A stretch of 64,000 bases of DNA from Vibrio thalassae (GCF_900089835.1 NZ_OANU01000093.1:1-64000); one strand, 5' to 3'. Positions 17,665 to 27,513 are shown, counted from the stretch's first letter. The notes: a model not told the origin generated them from the sequence alone. Made by a program: numbers and translations.

Positions 17665-19014
17665 CTAAAGTGGTATCTGCTCAATATCAACGATTTTGGA
17701 ACGACTGAGGACAATTTTCCAACGGTAGTAAACAGGGTCGTTGCCATGATTGTGCTCTTTTATAATGAGATTGAGCAGATGACGTTTTTCTAACGACTCT
17801 TTGACCACTTGCCCATCTTGTAGCTTATAGAAACGGTTGTTCGACTTATCCATCAAACGAGTGAGCGCTCTAAAATTAATGTTAATGATTTCACGAGTTT
17901 GATCGTAACCACTGGTGAATTTCGACGTCGCCATATCAGTTAGCGCTCGATAGTGGAGTATTTCCTCTTCCCGTTGTACCACACGTTTCTTGCGAATGGA
18001 CTTAATTCTGTCAGGCATTTTTTCAAAGGTGGTGTAGTCAAGCCATTCAATTTTGCGACCGACTTCTTTTTTAGTTGTGGCGTCAATGTAATGTCTGCGC
18101 CATTTTGGTTTCCCCCTTTGTATCCAGCGCCACATAATATCGCGCAGGTCATCTTTAAAAACTTCGCGTAACGCATAGATGACAGAGAGGACAAAAATAA
18201 AGGACGCGGTGATTTCGCCGAGATAATCACGCGCTAATATGACCGCAGATGTCACGAAGAGCATCACAAGACCGGTCGCGGTGCCTTTGATAACCCGTTT
18301 TGTATTGCTACCTACCGATGTGGATTTTTCTTGTAAAACAACAGGATGTTCAATTAAACGGCGTAGTAGCCGCATTTTGTTACTAAGTCGCGTCGGGTCT
18401 TGGCGAACTTTTTCTGAGTTGTAGTTGTTAAGGTTTCGGTGCGCTTGCTCCTTCTCAACGATAGTAATCAGGCGATCTTTTAACGGGGTATAGGCTTTTC
18501 CGTTAGGGATATACACCACGAGTTCAAGGAATTTTTGCCCTGTGTACCAAGATAAATAATTATCAATATTGGCGTAGTGGCGTTTGAGACTCTCTTCATA
18601 AGGAATAGAGCGGCGCATTTTTTTCAGGATATCGAGAGCTAGCTCGATAATGACATCGATCTCATCCGCGGTGACATCTTCTTTTGCCGTTTCTTTCAAC
18701 GTGGCAACCGCTTTATCCAAGGCAATCACGTATTGGTATGCGAATAAGCTCAAACTAACACGATATTGAGTGTTAGAAAGGCGCCCACGTTTTGCTAGGC
18801 GAGAGTGAACCAGAGGTAAGAGCGTTTCGTTACTGTAGTAGGCTCGCTTTTGTGAAATAGAATCGTAGTAGAAATCAGTTTCGGATACTAAATGTGACTT
18901 CATCCCTAATTCATTTGGGACAAATAAGAAAACATCCAAATCTAATCTTTTTGAATTGGCCATTACATGCGCGATTTTAAGTGTAATGGCGTCTTGCTTA
19001 TCGACGGTGATCAA
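17665..19014 (-). CDS. Conserved hypothetical membrane protein, unknown function
   Basis: 449 residues; I do not recognise the family. The N-terminal 220 residues are soluble and helix-rich. Two adjacent hydrophobic segments (about 246-285: GLVMLFVTSAVILA and ASFIFVLSVIYAL) form a hairpin, followed by a strongly basic cytoplasmic stretch (RWIQRGKPKWRRHY, IRKKRVVQREEE) and a C-terminal domain ending VLSRSKIVDIEQIPL. The start is TTG at 19014, supported by GGAGA six bases upstream; an ATG 17 codons in has no ribosome site. No signal peptide. It is divergent from the cvfB-like gene. Confidence 0.75.
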   Translation of the reverse strand: MITVDKQDAITLKIAHVMANSKRLDLDVFLFVPNELGMKSHLVSETDFYYDSISQKRAYYSNETLLPLVHSRLAKRGRLSNTQYRVSLSLFAYQYVIALDKAVATLKETAKEDVTADEIDVIIELALDILKKMRRSIPYEESLKRHYANIDNYLSWYTGQKFLELVVYIPNGKAYTPLKDRLITIVEKEQAHRNLNNYNSEKVRQDPTRLSNKMRLLRRLIEHPVVLQEKSTSVGSNTKRVIKGTATGLVMLFVTSAVILARDYLGEITASFIFVLSVIYALREVFKDDLRDIMWRWIQRGKPKWRRHYIDATTKKEVGRKIEWLDYTTFEKMPDRIKSIRKKRVVQREEEILHYRALTDMATSKFTSGYDQTREIININFRALTRLMDKSNNRFYKLQDGQVVKESLEKRHLLNLIIKEHNHGNDPVYYRWKIVLSRSKIVDIEQIPL

Positions 19015-19125
19015 ACAACTTCTCCGTGTGCTTTGATAACGTTAAGCATATCAGAACCATGGTAAACTAGCATCTTAAAGCGAGTTAGGTATAATCGCGC
19101 CAATTACCCCAATAGAGATAAACAA

Positions 19126-19965
19126 ATGATTAACGTAGGTCGTATCAATCAGCTAGAAGTAACAAAAGAAGCGGATTTTGGTTGGTTTTTAGACGGAAAA
19201 GATTACGGTTCAATTTTATTAACCAAGAGGCATGCCCCTGAAGGCGTAGCCATTGGTGATGTTGTTGATGTTTTTCTCTACTTTGACGCAGACAATCAAA
19301 TTGCGGCGACCACCGAGAAGCCAGTTGCTCAAGTAGGTGAATGGGGATTGATGAAAGTTGAAGGTATCAACAGTATCGGCGCGTTTGCAAGTTGGGGAAT
19401 TAAAGAGAAAGATCTTTTGATTCCATTTAGTGAACAACGCGGTCGTTTGTCAGCGGGTCAAACGATATTGGTGTACGTATATACCGACAAAGCATCTGGG
19501 CGAATTGTTGGAACGACGAAGTTCAATAAGTTATTAGACAAGACGCCAGCTCGTTATACCACCAACCAACAAGTCGACCTTCTTATCGCTGAGCGAAGTG
19601 ACCTGGGTTACAAAGCGATCATCAATGGTGAGCACTGGGGGATGATTTTCCCTTCAGATGTGTTTGGTAAGCTGTTTATTGGTAAACAATTAACGGGTTA
19701 CATCAAGCAAGTTCGTAGTGATGGCAAGATTGATTTAACACTTCAAAAAGTCGGCGTTGCTAAAATGGATGATCTCAGTGAAAAGATCCTGAGTTTATTG
19801 GAGAAAAAAGGTGGTTTCTTACCGCTGAGCGATAAGTCAACGCCTGAAGCGATTTTCGCAACGTTCAAAACCAGTAAAGGAACGTACAAGAAAAGCATTG
19901 GTGGTTTATACAAACAAGGAAAGATCAGCATTGATAAAGATGGAATCCGCCTGATTCAAGAGTAA
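19126..19965 (+). CDS. CvfB-like S1-domain RNA-binding protein
   Basis: 279 residues made of tandem S1-type beta-barrels and a C-terminal winged-helix, as in CvfB/YitL. The first barrel contains GWFLDGKDYGSILLTKRHAP, the second GAFASWGIKEKDLLIP, the third SDLGYKAIINGEHWGMIF followed by DGKIDLTLQKVG. The wing is FATFKTSKGTYKKSIGGLYKQGKI. Related proteins influence virulence-factor expression in Gram-positive bacteria; the role in vibrios is not known to me. No clear plus-strand terminator follows; the next structure is the SdsR terminator on the opposite strand. Confidence 0.87.
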   Translation: MINVGRINQLEVTKEADFGWFLDGKDYGSILLTKRHAPEGVAIGDVVDVFLYFDADNQIAATTEKPVAQVGEWGLMKVEGINSIGAFASWGIKEKDLLIPFSEQRGRLSAGQTILVYVYTDKASGRIVGTTKFNKLLDKTPARYTTNQQVDLLIAERSDLGYKAIINGEHWGMIFPSDVFGKLFIGKQLTGYIKQVRSDGKIDLTLQKVGVAKMDDLSEKILSLLEKKGGFLPLSDKSTPEAIFATFKTSKGTYKKSIGGLYKQGKISIDKDGIRLIQE

Positions 19966-20003
19966 CACGCGTTGGTCTTGATAGAACCGCATATAATGCT
20001 GAC

Positions 20004-20090
20004 CAAAAAGAAGCCCAAAACTGATCCTGATTTGGGCCTAGGGGAATGGCTCAAGGAGAGCCTACGCTAACTGTTTAAAACGCACCTATG
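20004..20090 (-). ncRNA. sdsR: SdsR (RyeB) small RNA
   Basis: On the minus strand, positions about 20078-20005 carry the SdsR core as I remember it from E. coli: TTAGCG, then GGCTCT...GAGCC (a short hairpin), CATTCCCCT, and a terminator stem GCCCAAA / TTTGGGC with tail CTTTTT. A CTACTTT hexamer-like element at 20101-20095 fits a sigma-S -10 box and places the 5' end near 20088, giving about 85 nt. The location beside rsmF-letB matches the E. coli neighbourhood. SdsR is a sigma-S-dependent, Hfq-binding regulator of envelope and mismatch-repair mRNAs in enterobacteria. The ends are estimates. Confidence 0.75.
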
Positions 20091-20221
20091 TCACAAAGTA
20101 GGGCGCTAAATACTGTTTTACCAAAGCTTAGAGTTTTTACTTCAAGCAATTGTTGAATCTGATTGCCTACGTCTCAATAACCCTTAAAGTGTAGTACAGA
20201 GCAGGAAAAAAGCGATGTGAT

Positions 20222-20249
20222 TAGCGGTTTTTACTCGCAAAAACCGCTA
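20222..20249 (-). terminator. Hairpin terminator after rsmF
   Basis: AGCGGTTTTT pairs with AAAAACCGCT around a six-base loop, 10 bp after the rsmF stop codon. The T-run (TTTTTT) comes 10 bases later, so termination may be imperfect and could read toward sdsR. Confidence 0.6.
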
Positions 20250-20259
20250 TCTATTTGGG

Positions 20260-21678
20260 TTAGAACAGGTTTTTGTCGCGTACAAGCTCTCGAGGCAAGC
20301 CATTCTTTACTCTATTTCCTACCCATTTGCCCAAGCCAATAATAAAGTCGTTGTAACTTACAAAGACTTCACCTTTACCAGTTAACCCTTCTGGTCTTAC
20401 GTCTCGGCCCATAAACCACTCTCTTGCGTTCTCTTCAGAAAGCGCTACCGACGCAGTGTCGTTGCTCGTTAGGGCAGTAGCAACCTGATGCTGCCAGCGA
20501 TAGCCCTTTTTGTGCTGTTCAGCGATTTTGATGCCCATTCGTGAAAAACGAAATTCACCCAACATAGGCTCTAACGCTTTAGGGAACAACCAAATATCGT
20601 TGTCGCGTTTCCACAGAGCACTGTCTGAAGGAAGGGTAAGCCCCATAGTTTGCTCTAGGTCTATTACAACGTCACTGGATTCTTTTTTCGTCAATGGTTG
20701 GAACGGGAACTTGCCGAGTCGTTTTTGGACTGATGGAGCAGAACTACTCCCTGTCTTTTTAAACTTGGCAATAAAGAAGCCTTCACTGTCATAAGTTTGA
20801 GGGAAAACGTGTAGGAAGCCTTCTGGGGTTGTGGCTTTGTCTGCGGAAGGAAACAAATGTTCTAACGACGAAATTTCAACAGCATCACCAAACGTGTTGG
20901 TAAGGTGTAGGGCAACCTGTTGATTTTCTTCAGGGCTTAACGCACAAGTCGAATAAACTAATGAGCCACCCGCTTTAAGTGCGTGAAATGCACTCTCAAT
21001 GAGATCTTTTTGTGTTTGGGCAATGTCCTGTGTGGAGTTCAAACTCCAGTTTTTCATCGCGTCAGGATCCTTACGAACAGTCCCTTCACCTGAACACGGC
21101 GCATCGAGTAAAACCGCGTCAAATTGTTCTGGTAGCCATCCGCCAAACACCCGAGCATCGTAATTACTCATGGCGACGTTGCGAACGCCACAACGTTCAA
21201 TATTGGCATGCAACACTTTGACTCGGCTCGCCGCGAACTCATTGGCGACCAATACACCTTCATTATTCATTAGCGCAGCGATTTGCGTTGTTTTCGAACC
21301 TGGAGCAGCTGCCATATCTAGTACGGTTTGAAATACTTCGTTGTCGTGAAATAAAGCACTAGGAGGAAGCATGGAGCTGGCTTCTTGAATATAGAATAAC
21401 CCCGCCATATGCTCGGCGGTATTTCCCAGTGGAACGATGCTCTCATCAGCGTCTATCCAAAAGCCTTCTGAACACCAAGGAATCGCCGTTAAGTGCCAAT
21501 CATAGCTTTTGGCTTTGTGTAAAAAATCCTCTACGGAGATTTTTAAGGTATTAACGCGAATACTCTTTCTTAACGGTCTTTGGCAAGCTGCAATAAAGTC
21601 TTCCATCTTAAGAGTGTTAGGGAGGAAGGTCTCAACATGCTTGAGAAAGTCTTCTGGTAGGTAAACATTGGCGTGCAA
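20260..21678 (-). CDS. rsmF: 16S rRNA m5C1407 methyltransferase RsmF
   Basis: 472 residues (E. coli 479). It methylates C1407 of 16S rRNA in the 30S subunit. The Nol1/Nop2/Sun core shows the SAM motif DMAAAPGSKTTQ, the general cysteine motif DAPCSGEGTVRKD and the catalytic YSTCALSPEENQ. A C-terminal PUA-like extension follows (GRDVRPEGLTGKGEVFVSYNDF). It lies downstream of letA-letB on the same strand, as in E. coli yebS-yebT-rsmF, but a terminator sits between letB and the end of this gene cluster. Confidence 0.95.
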   Translation of the reverse strand: MHANVYLPEDFLKHVETFLPNTLKMEDFIAACQRPLRKSIRVNTLKISVEDFLHKAKSYDWHLTAIPWCSEGFWIDADESIVPLGNTAEHMAGLFYIQEASSMLPPSALFHDNEVFQTVLDMAAAPGSKTTQIAALMNNEGVLVANEFAASRVKVLHANIERCGVRNVAMSNYDARVFGGWLPEQFDAVLLDAPCSGEGTVRKDPDAMKNWSLNSTQDIAQTQKDLIESAFHALKAGGSLVYSTCALSPEENQQVALHLTNTFGDAVEISSLEHLFPSADKATTPEGFLHVFPQTYDSEGFFIAKFKKTGSSSAPSVQKRLGKFPFQPLTKKESSDVVIDLEQTMGLTLPSDSALWKRDNDIWLFPKALEPMLGEFRFSRMGIKIAEQHKKGYRWQHQVATALTSNDTASVALSEENAREWFMGRDVRPEGLTGKGEVFVSYNDFIIGLGKWVGNRVKNGLPRELVRDKNLF

Positions 21679-21746
21679 AATGATGCCTTTTGATTGCGGT
21701 TTTCGTTTAGCAGCGAATTATATACTCCGCGGTATTCAAATCAAAT

Positions 21747-21772
21747 AAAAGCCCGCGATAGCGGGCTTGGTT
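21747..21772 (-). terminator. Rho-independent terminator after letB
   Basis: AAGCCCGC pairs with GCGGGCTT around four bases, and the minus-strand tail is TTTATTTG. It lies just past the letB stop codon and before rsmF, whose own promoter must therefore be here. Confidence 0.85.
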
Positions 21773-21782
21773 CATACATCAA

Positions 21783-24419
21783 TTAATGGGAGGGGATTGC
21801 TGTGCGCCACTTTGTCCATTTTTCTTCAGCAGACTTGTTTAAGTAAAATGATTGTCCAGGTTTCGCTTTGGGCTGAAGTTGATTACCTTCAGGCGTGGAG
21901 AAGGTAATGCCGCCACGAATCAGACTGTCGACGGTACCCGCCTTGATATTGGCGCCAGAAAGACCAATTTGCACGTCTAAACCTGACACATTCCAAAAAA
22001 CACTGTTGGCGCGAACCAAATAAGCATAGTGAGGGTCAATTTGAATGTTAGATATCACTCGGTCAGCAAACGTGCCTAGTTCGACACTAGTGACACGGCC
22101 TACTTCAATATCGCGATAAAGAATAGGGGTGCCAGGCTTGATGGAACCACGGGTCTCACTTTGTAGTGTAAACTCGACGCCATTTTCTACTTTAGGGAAA
22201 TCGTTTAGCTCAAATACCTTAGCGTTTTTACCTTTGCCAGGTTCGACAGCGATATATTGGCTTACAATAGCGCTCAGATTTTTCACACCATTGAGGCCAA
22301 TTTGTGGTTTGACTATCCAATAATAGGTGCTAGCAGTGGTTAACTGATGCACATATTCAGGCAGAATTCGCGCTATTACTTCTACTCGCTCTTTCTCAAA
22401 GTCGGGTACCGTCAACATCACTTCACCCACTTTAACGCCTTGGTATTTCAGCGCCATACCTTTGTTGACTTGTTGTTCAGTTGTCGTGGTGTACAGAGTA
22501 ATAGATTGTCCAAACTTGCGCGCTGAATTGAAATCTTGATAAAGCTTCCAGTTTTTGCCCGTTTTATTATCGATACCAGGCATGTTGTCAAAGGCAATAC
22601 CACCATCTATCAGCGTTTTTAGTGGCGCAGCTTTGACATGAACGCCAGATAAAGACGCGTCGATTTCGACACCAGAACGATTCCAAAATACCGTCTGAGG
22701 CGTAACGAGGTGTTTGTACTTGTTGTCGATACTGGTATGGATATAGACGCCGCCATCCGTTAACGAATAATTAGAGACGCTACCAACTTGCATGTTGCGG
22801 TATAACACTGGGCTGCCTTCTTGAATCGGAGGCAGTTCGTCAGCAAAAAGCGTGAGACGCATGGAGCCTGTTTGGTCGTGTTTAGCAAGTTCCGCCAATG
22901 ATTTAGTTTGGAACAGAGCAAACTCTGCTCGCTCTGTTTTCGCGCCTTCGCTGACAAAACTTATAGAGCCAGTCAGCAGCTGTTTCGCTGGTGGAACGGT
23001 AACGCTAAGACCCGCTTTGGTTAATTCAGCGGTAGCGCTACCTGTAACGAAAAAGCGGTTTTGAGAGCGAATAAGGTCTTTGTATTCAATATCAATGGCA
23101 ATATCCATAGCCACTTGATCATTGATGAGTTCGACACTATTCAGTGTGCCAACAGGAATACCGCGATAAAGAACGCTGCTACCAGGCTCTAATCCAAACG
23201 AGTTTTCAGAAAGTAGTCGGATTGAAATGGACTTGGCCTGAACGCGATCGAGTTCATCTTGTTTAACGGCAATAAAATCACGAGCTTGATTGCCATTGCC
23301 AGGTACTAATGTCAAAAAGTTTCCGGTAATCAAGTTGGATAAGTTCTCGACACCAGATAGAGAAACTTTAGCTTCTTCTAATAAAAACAATGTACCCTGG
23401 TTAAGCATATCGCTGAATGCAGGCTCGATAGACGCTGAAGCAATGATCGAATCTCTTTTTCCATTTAGGGCAAGGTTGTTAATGCGTCCAATTTCTAGAC
23501 CACGATACATGATTGGTGACCCATTAGCTTTTAGATTACTGTTGTCAGGTAGAGCAATTTGAATGGGGATACCGCGACCCGCTGTTTTGAGGTCTTTATA
23601 AAGTCTAAAATCTGTCCCAGCTTTAACCGGTTCTCCTCCGTCTGGTGAATCAACGGCAATAGCGCCAGCAAGGATCGCACTTAAGCTTTCAAGTCTAATA
23701 TCCACTCCTTGGAATCCGACACTTGCACCGATACCACTGACGTTCCAGAAACGGCTCTTATCGGTAATGATGTGGCTAAACTCGTTTTGAATTGAAGCAT
23801 TAATGCTGACGGTCTCAGCATTGCTATCTAACTTAAAACTGTACACTTCGCCAATCGGAATTTTCTTGTAGACGATCTTTGAACCGACCGAAATACCGCC
23901 TAGGTCTTTAGCTTTCAACGTCACGGTAAGCCCATCATTAACGGCAAGTTCTGTTGGCACCGACTCTAAAGCAACGTATTTAGACTTGGCACTGTCCGAT
24001 TTAGTAGCAGGAAAAATCGCGATGTAGTTCCCGGACACTAAAGCATCCAGCCCTGAAATACCTGAAAGTGATGCAGACGGTTTTACTAACCAGAACTTAG
24101 TGTCTTCGCCGAGTAATTTTGTCGCTTCAGGATAAATGTCAGCGTCGACGTAGATATTGGTCAAATCTTCGGAGAGATTGATATCTCGTACCATGCCAAC
24201 TTCAAGACCCTGATAGCGGATAGTGGTTCTGCCAGCTATTAGGCCTTGAGCATCAGAGAAATAGATTTGCACACGTTGCCCGGCATCATGGACGGCTTTT
24301 ACTAGTAGCCAGCCCGCAAGCGCTATAGTCAAAATAGGCAATATCCAAAGAGGAGAGATACGTCGATCTTTCTTAATGTCTGGACTGTAATATTTTTGCT
24401 GTTGATTCTCGTTACTCAT
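21783..24419 (-). CDS. letB: LetB (YebT), seven-MCE-domain lipid-transport tunnel
   Basis: 878 residues, as in E. coli LetB (877). A single N-terminal membrane anchor (LWILPILTIALAGWLLV) is followed by seven MCE/MlaD domains, each recognisable by a YRG..VG-type turn: YQGLEVG, YKKIPIG, YRGLEIG, YRGIPVG, YRNMQVG, YQGVKVG, YRDIEVG. LetB forms a stacked periplasmic tube linking inner and outer membranes for lipid movement. Its start overlaps the letA stop by eight bases, so the two are translationally coupled. Confidence 0.96.
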   Translation of the reverse strand: MSNENQQQKYYSPDIKKDRRISPLWILPILTIALAGWLLVKAVHDAGQRVQIYFSDAQGLIAGRTTIRYQGLEVGMVRDINLSEDLTNIYVDADIYPEATKLLGEDTKFWLVKPSASLSGISGLDALVSGNYIAIFPATKSDSAKSKYVALESVPTELAVNDGLTVTLKAKDLGGISVGSKIVYKKIPIGEVYSFKLDSNAETVSINASIQNEFSHIITDKSRFWNVSGIGASVGFQGVDIRLESLSAILAGAIAVDSPDGGEPVKAGTDFRLYKDLKTAGRGIPIQIALPDNSNLKANGSPIMYRGLEIGRINNLALNGKRDSIIASASIEPAFSDMLNQGTLFLLEEAKVSLSGVENLSNLITGNFLTLVPGNGNQARDFIAVKQDELDRVQAKSISIRLLSENSFGLEPGSSVLYRGIPVGTLNSVELINDQVAMDIAIDIEYKDLIRSQNRFFVTGSATAELTKAGLSVTVPPAKQLLTGSISFVSEGAKTERAEFALFQTKSLAELAKHDQTGSMRLTLFADELPPIQEGSPVLYRNMQVGSVSNYSLTDGGVYIHTSIDNKYKHLVTPQTVFWNRSGVEIDASLSGVHVKAAPLKTLIDGGIAFDNMPGIDNKTGKNWKLYQDFNSARKFGQSITLYTTTTEQQVNKGMALKYQGVKVGEVMLTVPDFEKERVEVIARILPEYVHQLTTASTYYWIVKPQIGLNGVKNLSAIVSQYIAVEPGKGKNAKVFELNDFPKVENGVEFTLQSETRGSIKPGTPILYRDIEVGRVTSVELGTFADRVISNIQIDPHYAYLVRANSVFWNVSGLDVQIGLSGANIKAGTVDSLIRGGITFSTPEGNQLQPKAKPGQSFYLNKSAEEKWTKWRTAIPSH

Positions 24420-25677
24420 TAAAGCTACTACTCAACTTTGTTTCTGGTTGCAGGGAAGGTTTGGAATTGTGTCTATCCCACAACAGTCGTGGGTCTAAAG
24501 TTTCGGCGGCGAACATGGTTAACACCACCACGATTCCGAAGGCTACAGCGCCAAAGCCGGGGGTGAAGTTCAGTATCTGTCCACGGTCGACTAGGGTAAG
24601 CATGATCGAAATGACGAACAAATCGGTCATCGACCATTTGCCTATCCATTTTATCGCACGGTAAATGCGCATCTCGACTTTATGGTTTTTGACCTTGTCG
24701 AACTGAATACAAAACATGAGATAGCCAAGGCCAAGAATTTTTGCAACTGGTACAACGATACTGGCGACGAAGATGATAATGGCAATACCAAGCATGTCAT
24801 TGTTTATTAAGGATGCTACGCCGGACAATATGGTGTCTTCTAAACGCTGACCATTGGTGATTAAAATTGAAATTGGCACTAGGTTGGCAGGAAAAATGGC
24901 GACGGTTGCTGCTATAAGTAGCGCCCAAGTTTTCTGCATTGAATTAGGTTTTCGATGGTAAAGAGGGCTATGGCAACGAACGCAGTTCTTGGCTTCAGGT
25001 TGAGATAAATGACAAGTGTGACAATGAATTTCTTTCGCTGCGACAGGTAGTGAACTTTCAGTTTGCCAGTTTTCCCAATAACGCCTGGTACTGACTCGAT
25101 TGACCAACACTATAGTGAGTATTTGAAGAATCACTAAGCTGTAAAGTGCGTTTCCCACATAGATGTCAGAGTAATCTTGCAACTTAAAGCAGGAGATTGC
25201 CACACTTATCAAGAACACATCTAACATGACCCAATGTTTACTGTGGGAGAGAACGCTTAAGGATATTTTGAGTATATTAAACCAGCGAAATTTGAGTGCT
25301 GCATGAGCAGTAAGCACGGACGTGCACATAGCGAGTGGGGCGATGGTGTGGCAGAACAAAGTCAGTAAAGCCAAACCGGGATAACCCTCTTTAGCAAGGG
25401 CGTATACACCTTCCATTAATGTTCCCTCAATCATCATCCCAACGAGCCGGATAGTGATGAAATCGAAGTAATGAGAGGGAACAAAAAGCAGAAGGCATGT
25501 GATGGCGAGCGCTAAATTACCGCCTATGGAATAGCTCTCACTGCGATAGATCTGAGTTCCACAACGAGGGCAGTCGGCACTGTAGCCTTTCTTAAGATCA
25601 ATAATGTCTACGGGCAGCTCACAGCATTGACACAAACGAACTTGGGTTGGTAGTCGCGCATGAGAACAAACACTCAT
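24412..25677 (-). CDS. letA: LetA (YebS/PqiA-like) inner-membrane protein
   Basis: 421 residues, partner of LetB. It consists of two similar halves, each starting with a zinc ribbon (CQCC...CPRC near the N-terminus; CHTC...CVRC near residue 220) followed by four membrane helices. LetA relatives are thought to load lipids into the MCE tube. The overlap with letB and the gene order match E. coli. It is followed upstream by an ABC exporter gene 39 bp away on the same strand, which is not part of the E. coli locus. Confidence 0.94.
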   Translation of the reverse strand: MSVCSHARLPTQVRLCQCCELPVDIIDLKKGYSADCPRCGTQIYRSESYSIGGNLALAITCLLLFVPSHYFDFITIRLVGMMIEGTLMEGVYALAKEGYPGLALLTLFCHTIAPLAMCTSVLTAHAALKFRWFNILKISLSVLSHSKHWVMLDVFLISVAISCFKLQDYSDIYVGNALYSLVILQILTIVLVNRVSTRRYWENWQTESSLPVAAKEIHCHTCHLSQPEAKNCVRCHSPLYHRKPNSMQKTWALLIAATVAIFPANLVPISILITNGQRLEDTILSGVASLINNDMLGIAIIIFVASIVVPVAKILGLGYLMFCIQFDKVKNHKVEMRIYRAIKWIGKWSMTDLFVISIMLTLVDRGQILNFTPGFGAVAFGIVVVLTMFAAETLDPRLLWDRHNSKPSLQPETKLSSSFNE

Positions 25678-25716
25678 CTTATACCACCATAAAAAGATGA
25701 GCGTTTCAGTTTAACG

Positions 25717-27513
25717 CTAACTCGCTGATTGCACTGAGCCATAAAGTGTCTGATACAGTCCTTCTGATTCGACCAGCTCGATGTGCGTACCTGATTGAGT
25801 GACTTGTCCATCTTCCAAGACATAGATTAGATCAGCCAGCTTTACTGCTGATAGTCGGTGAGCGACAATCAACGTGGTTCGGCCTTTCAAAAACTCACTC
25901 AAGGCGGTATGTAATGCCGCTTCGGTAGCAGTATCGAGTGCAGACGTAGCTTCATCGAGGATTACGAACTGCGGGTCACTTAATATCATTCTAGCAATGG
26001 CAAGCCTTTGGCGTTGTCCTCCGGATAACCGAATACCATTGCGACCAATTTGTGTTTCTAGACCGTCGACCAGTTTGTCGGTGACGTCTTGCAGCTGAGC
26101 GACTTTAAGTGCATTCCAAATGGAGATATCGTCGTACTCTCTGCCAAGTGTCAGATTATGCCTCAAGCTGTCATTAAAAAGTATAGGTTGCTGTAAAACA
26201 ACAGCAATTTTATCTCTAATAATGTCGAAACCGATGTCATCGGTGTTAACACCATTGAAGCGAATGATGCCACTTCGCTGTTTATAAACACCAATAAGTA
26301 ACTGGATGAGGGTAGACTTACCACCACCACTTGCACCGACCAACGCGACCTTCTTACCTGAAGGGATCTGTAAGTTGAGATGGTTAAGGACATCTTTATC
26401 GTTGTCGTACGAAAATGAGACATTCTCAACAGTGACATCGACTTGTTGATGAGGTTTAAACGGATTGATTTTGCTGACAGTCCGAGGCTCTTCGTCGAGC
26501 TCTAACAAACTGTTTATTCGGGTCAATGCTGCTTTAGCACTGTACCAAGAGAATTGAATACCGAGCAACTCTTGCACGGGACCTAACATGAACCACAAGT
26601 AACCAAATACAGCAAAAATCTGTCCTATCGTTAAATCACTAAACAACACCATGACCATCGCAATGGCTCTAAACAGCTCAAAGCCTAGTAAAAATAAAAG
26701 AAAAGATAGTCGGCCTGCGGCTTCTGATTGCCATGCGTACTTATCTGCGTTACTGCGTACCTCATTTGCTTGGTCTTTTAGTTGTTGTAGGTAATCTCGT
26801 TCACGATTTGCCGCTCTCAGTTGGTAAATGCCGTCGAGTGTTTCAACCAAACGATTTTGAAACTTCTCAAAGGCTTGGTTTTCTTGTTTTTTCAGGTGCT
26901 TCACCATGCCGCCCAATTTTCGAGAAAAATAGATCACAATGGGATTAACCAGCAGAATAAATAGACCTAGGCGCCACTCGAGCCACAGTAGGACAACCGC
27001 TGTTCCCAACACGGTAAGGAAACTGATAATGAATTTACTTAGGGTTGAACCAATAAACTGGTCGATGGTTTCTATATCTGTGATCAAATGAGCGTTAATG
27101 CCACCACTTCCGCGCGTTTCGTATTGCTGGATACTGATGCGGCCCAGTTTGTCGATCATCTTACAGCGAATTTTATAAGTGATCGTTTTTGATACCAAAG
27201 TAAACTGTCGACCTTGAAGGATGTTTAAACCTTGGCTGACAGTACGCATAAGAATGACGAGTACCAATGTTAGCGCGATATAGCCGATGGGAGTTTGCCA
27301 ACTATCGAGCATCATTAGATTCATATATTGCAGGCCAGTTGAAGGTTGGTTCAGCAATACCTCGTCAACCATTAAAGGCATTAAAAGGGGGATGGGTACG
27401 CTGACTAATGTGGCGATTACAGCAATGATATTTGCCACAATAAGTCGAGACTTGTAATTTTTTGCTTGAGTTATTAACCAGGAGCGGCTAATAGTGTCTT
27501 TCGTACTTGTCAT
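25717..27513 (-). CDS. ABC exporter half-transporter (MsbA/MdlB-like)
   Basis: 598 residues: six membrane helices in an ABC_membrane domain (about 25-310) fused to a nucleotide-binding domain with Walker A GASGGGKST, signature LSGGQRQRLAIARM, Walker B FVILDEATSALD and the switch histidine in VAHRLS. It works as a homodimer. The substrate is not evident; lipids, peptides or drugs are all possible. It lies between letA and msrC, two genes adjacent in E. coli, and shares the letA strand with a 39-bp gap, so it may head the letAB transcript. It is divergent from msrC. Confidence 0.9.
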   Translation of the reverse strand: MTSTKDTISRSWLITQAKNYKSRLIVANIIAVIATLVSVPIPLLMPLMVDEVLLNQPSTGLQYMNLMMLDSWQTPIGYIALTLVLVILMRTVSQGLNILQGRQFTLVSKTITYKIRCKMIDKLGRISIQQYETRGSGGINAHLITDIETIDQFIGSTLSKFIISFLTVLGTAVVLLWLEWRLGLFILLVNPIVIYFSRKLGGMVKHLKKQENQAFEKFQNRLVETLDGIYQLRAANRERDYLQQLKDQANEVRSNADKYAWQSEAAGRLSFLLFLLGFELFRAIAMVMVLFSDLTIGQIFAVFGYLWFMLGPVQELLGIQFSWYSAKAALTRINSLLELDEEPRTVSKINPFKPHQQVDVTVENVSFSYDNDKDVLNHLNLQIPSGKKVALVGASGGGKSTLIQLLIGVYKQRSGIIRFNGVNTDDIGFDIIRDKIAVVLQQPILFNDSLRHNLTLGREYDDISIWNALKVAQLQDVTDKLVDGLETQIGRNGIRLSGGQRQRLAIARMILSDPQFVILDEATSALDTATEAALHTALSEFLKGRTTLIVAHRLSAVKLADLIYVLEDGQVTQSGTHIELVESEGLYQTLYGSVQSAS

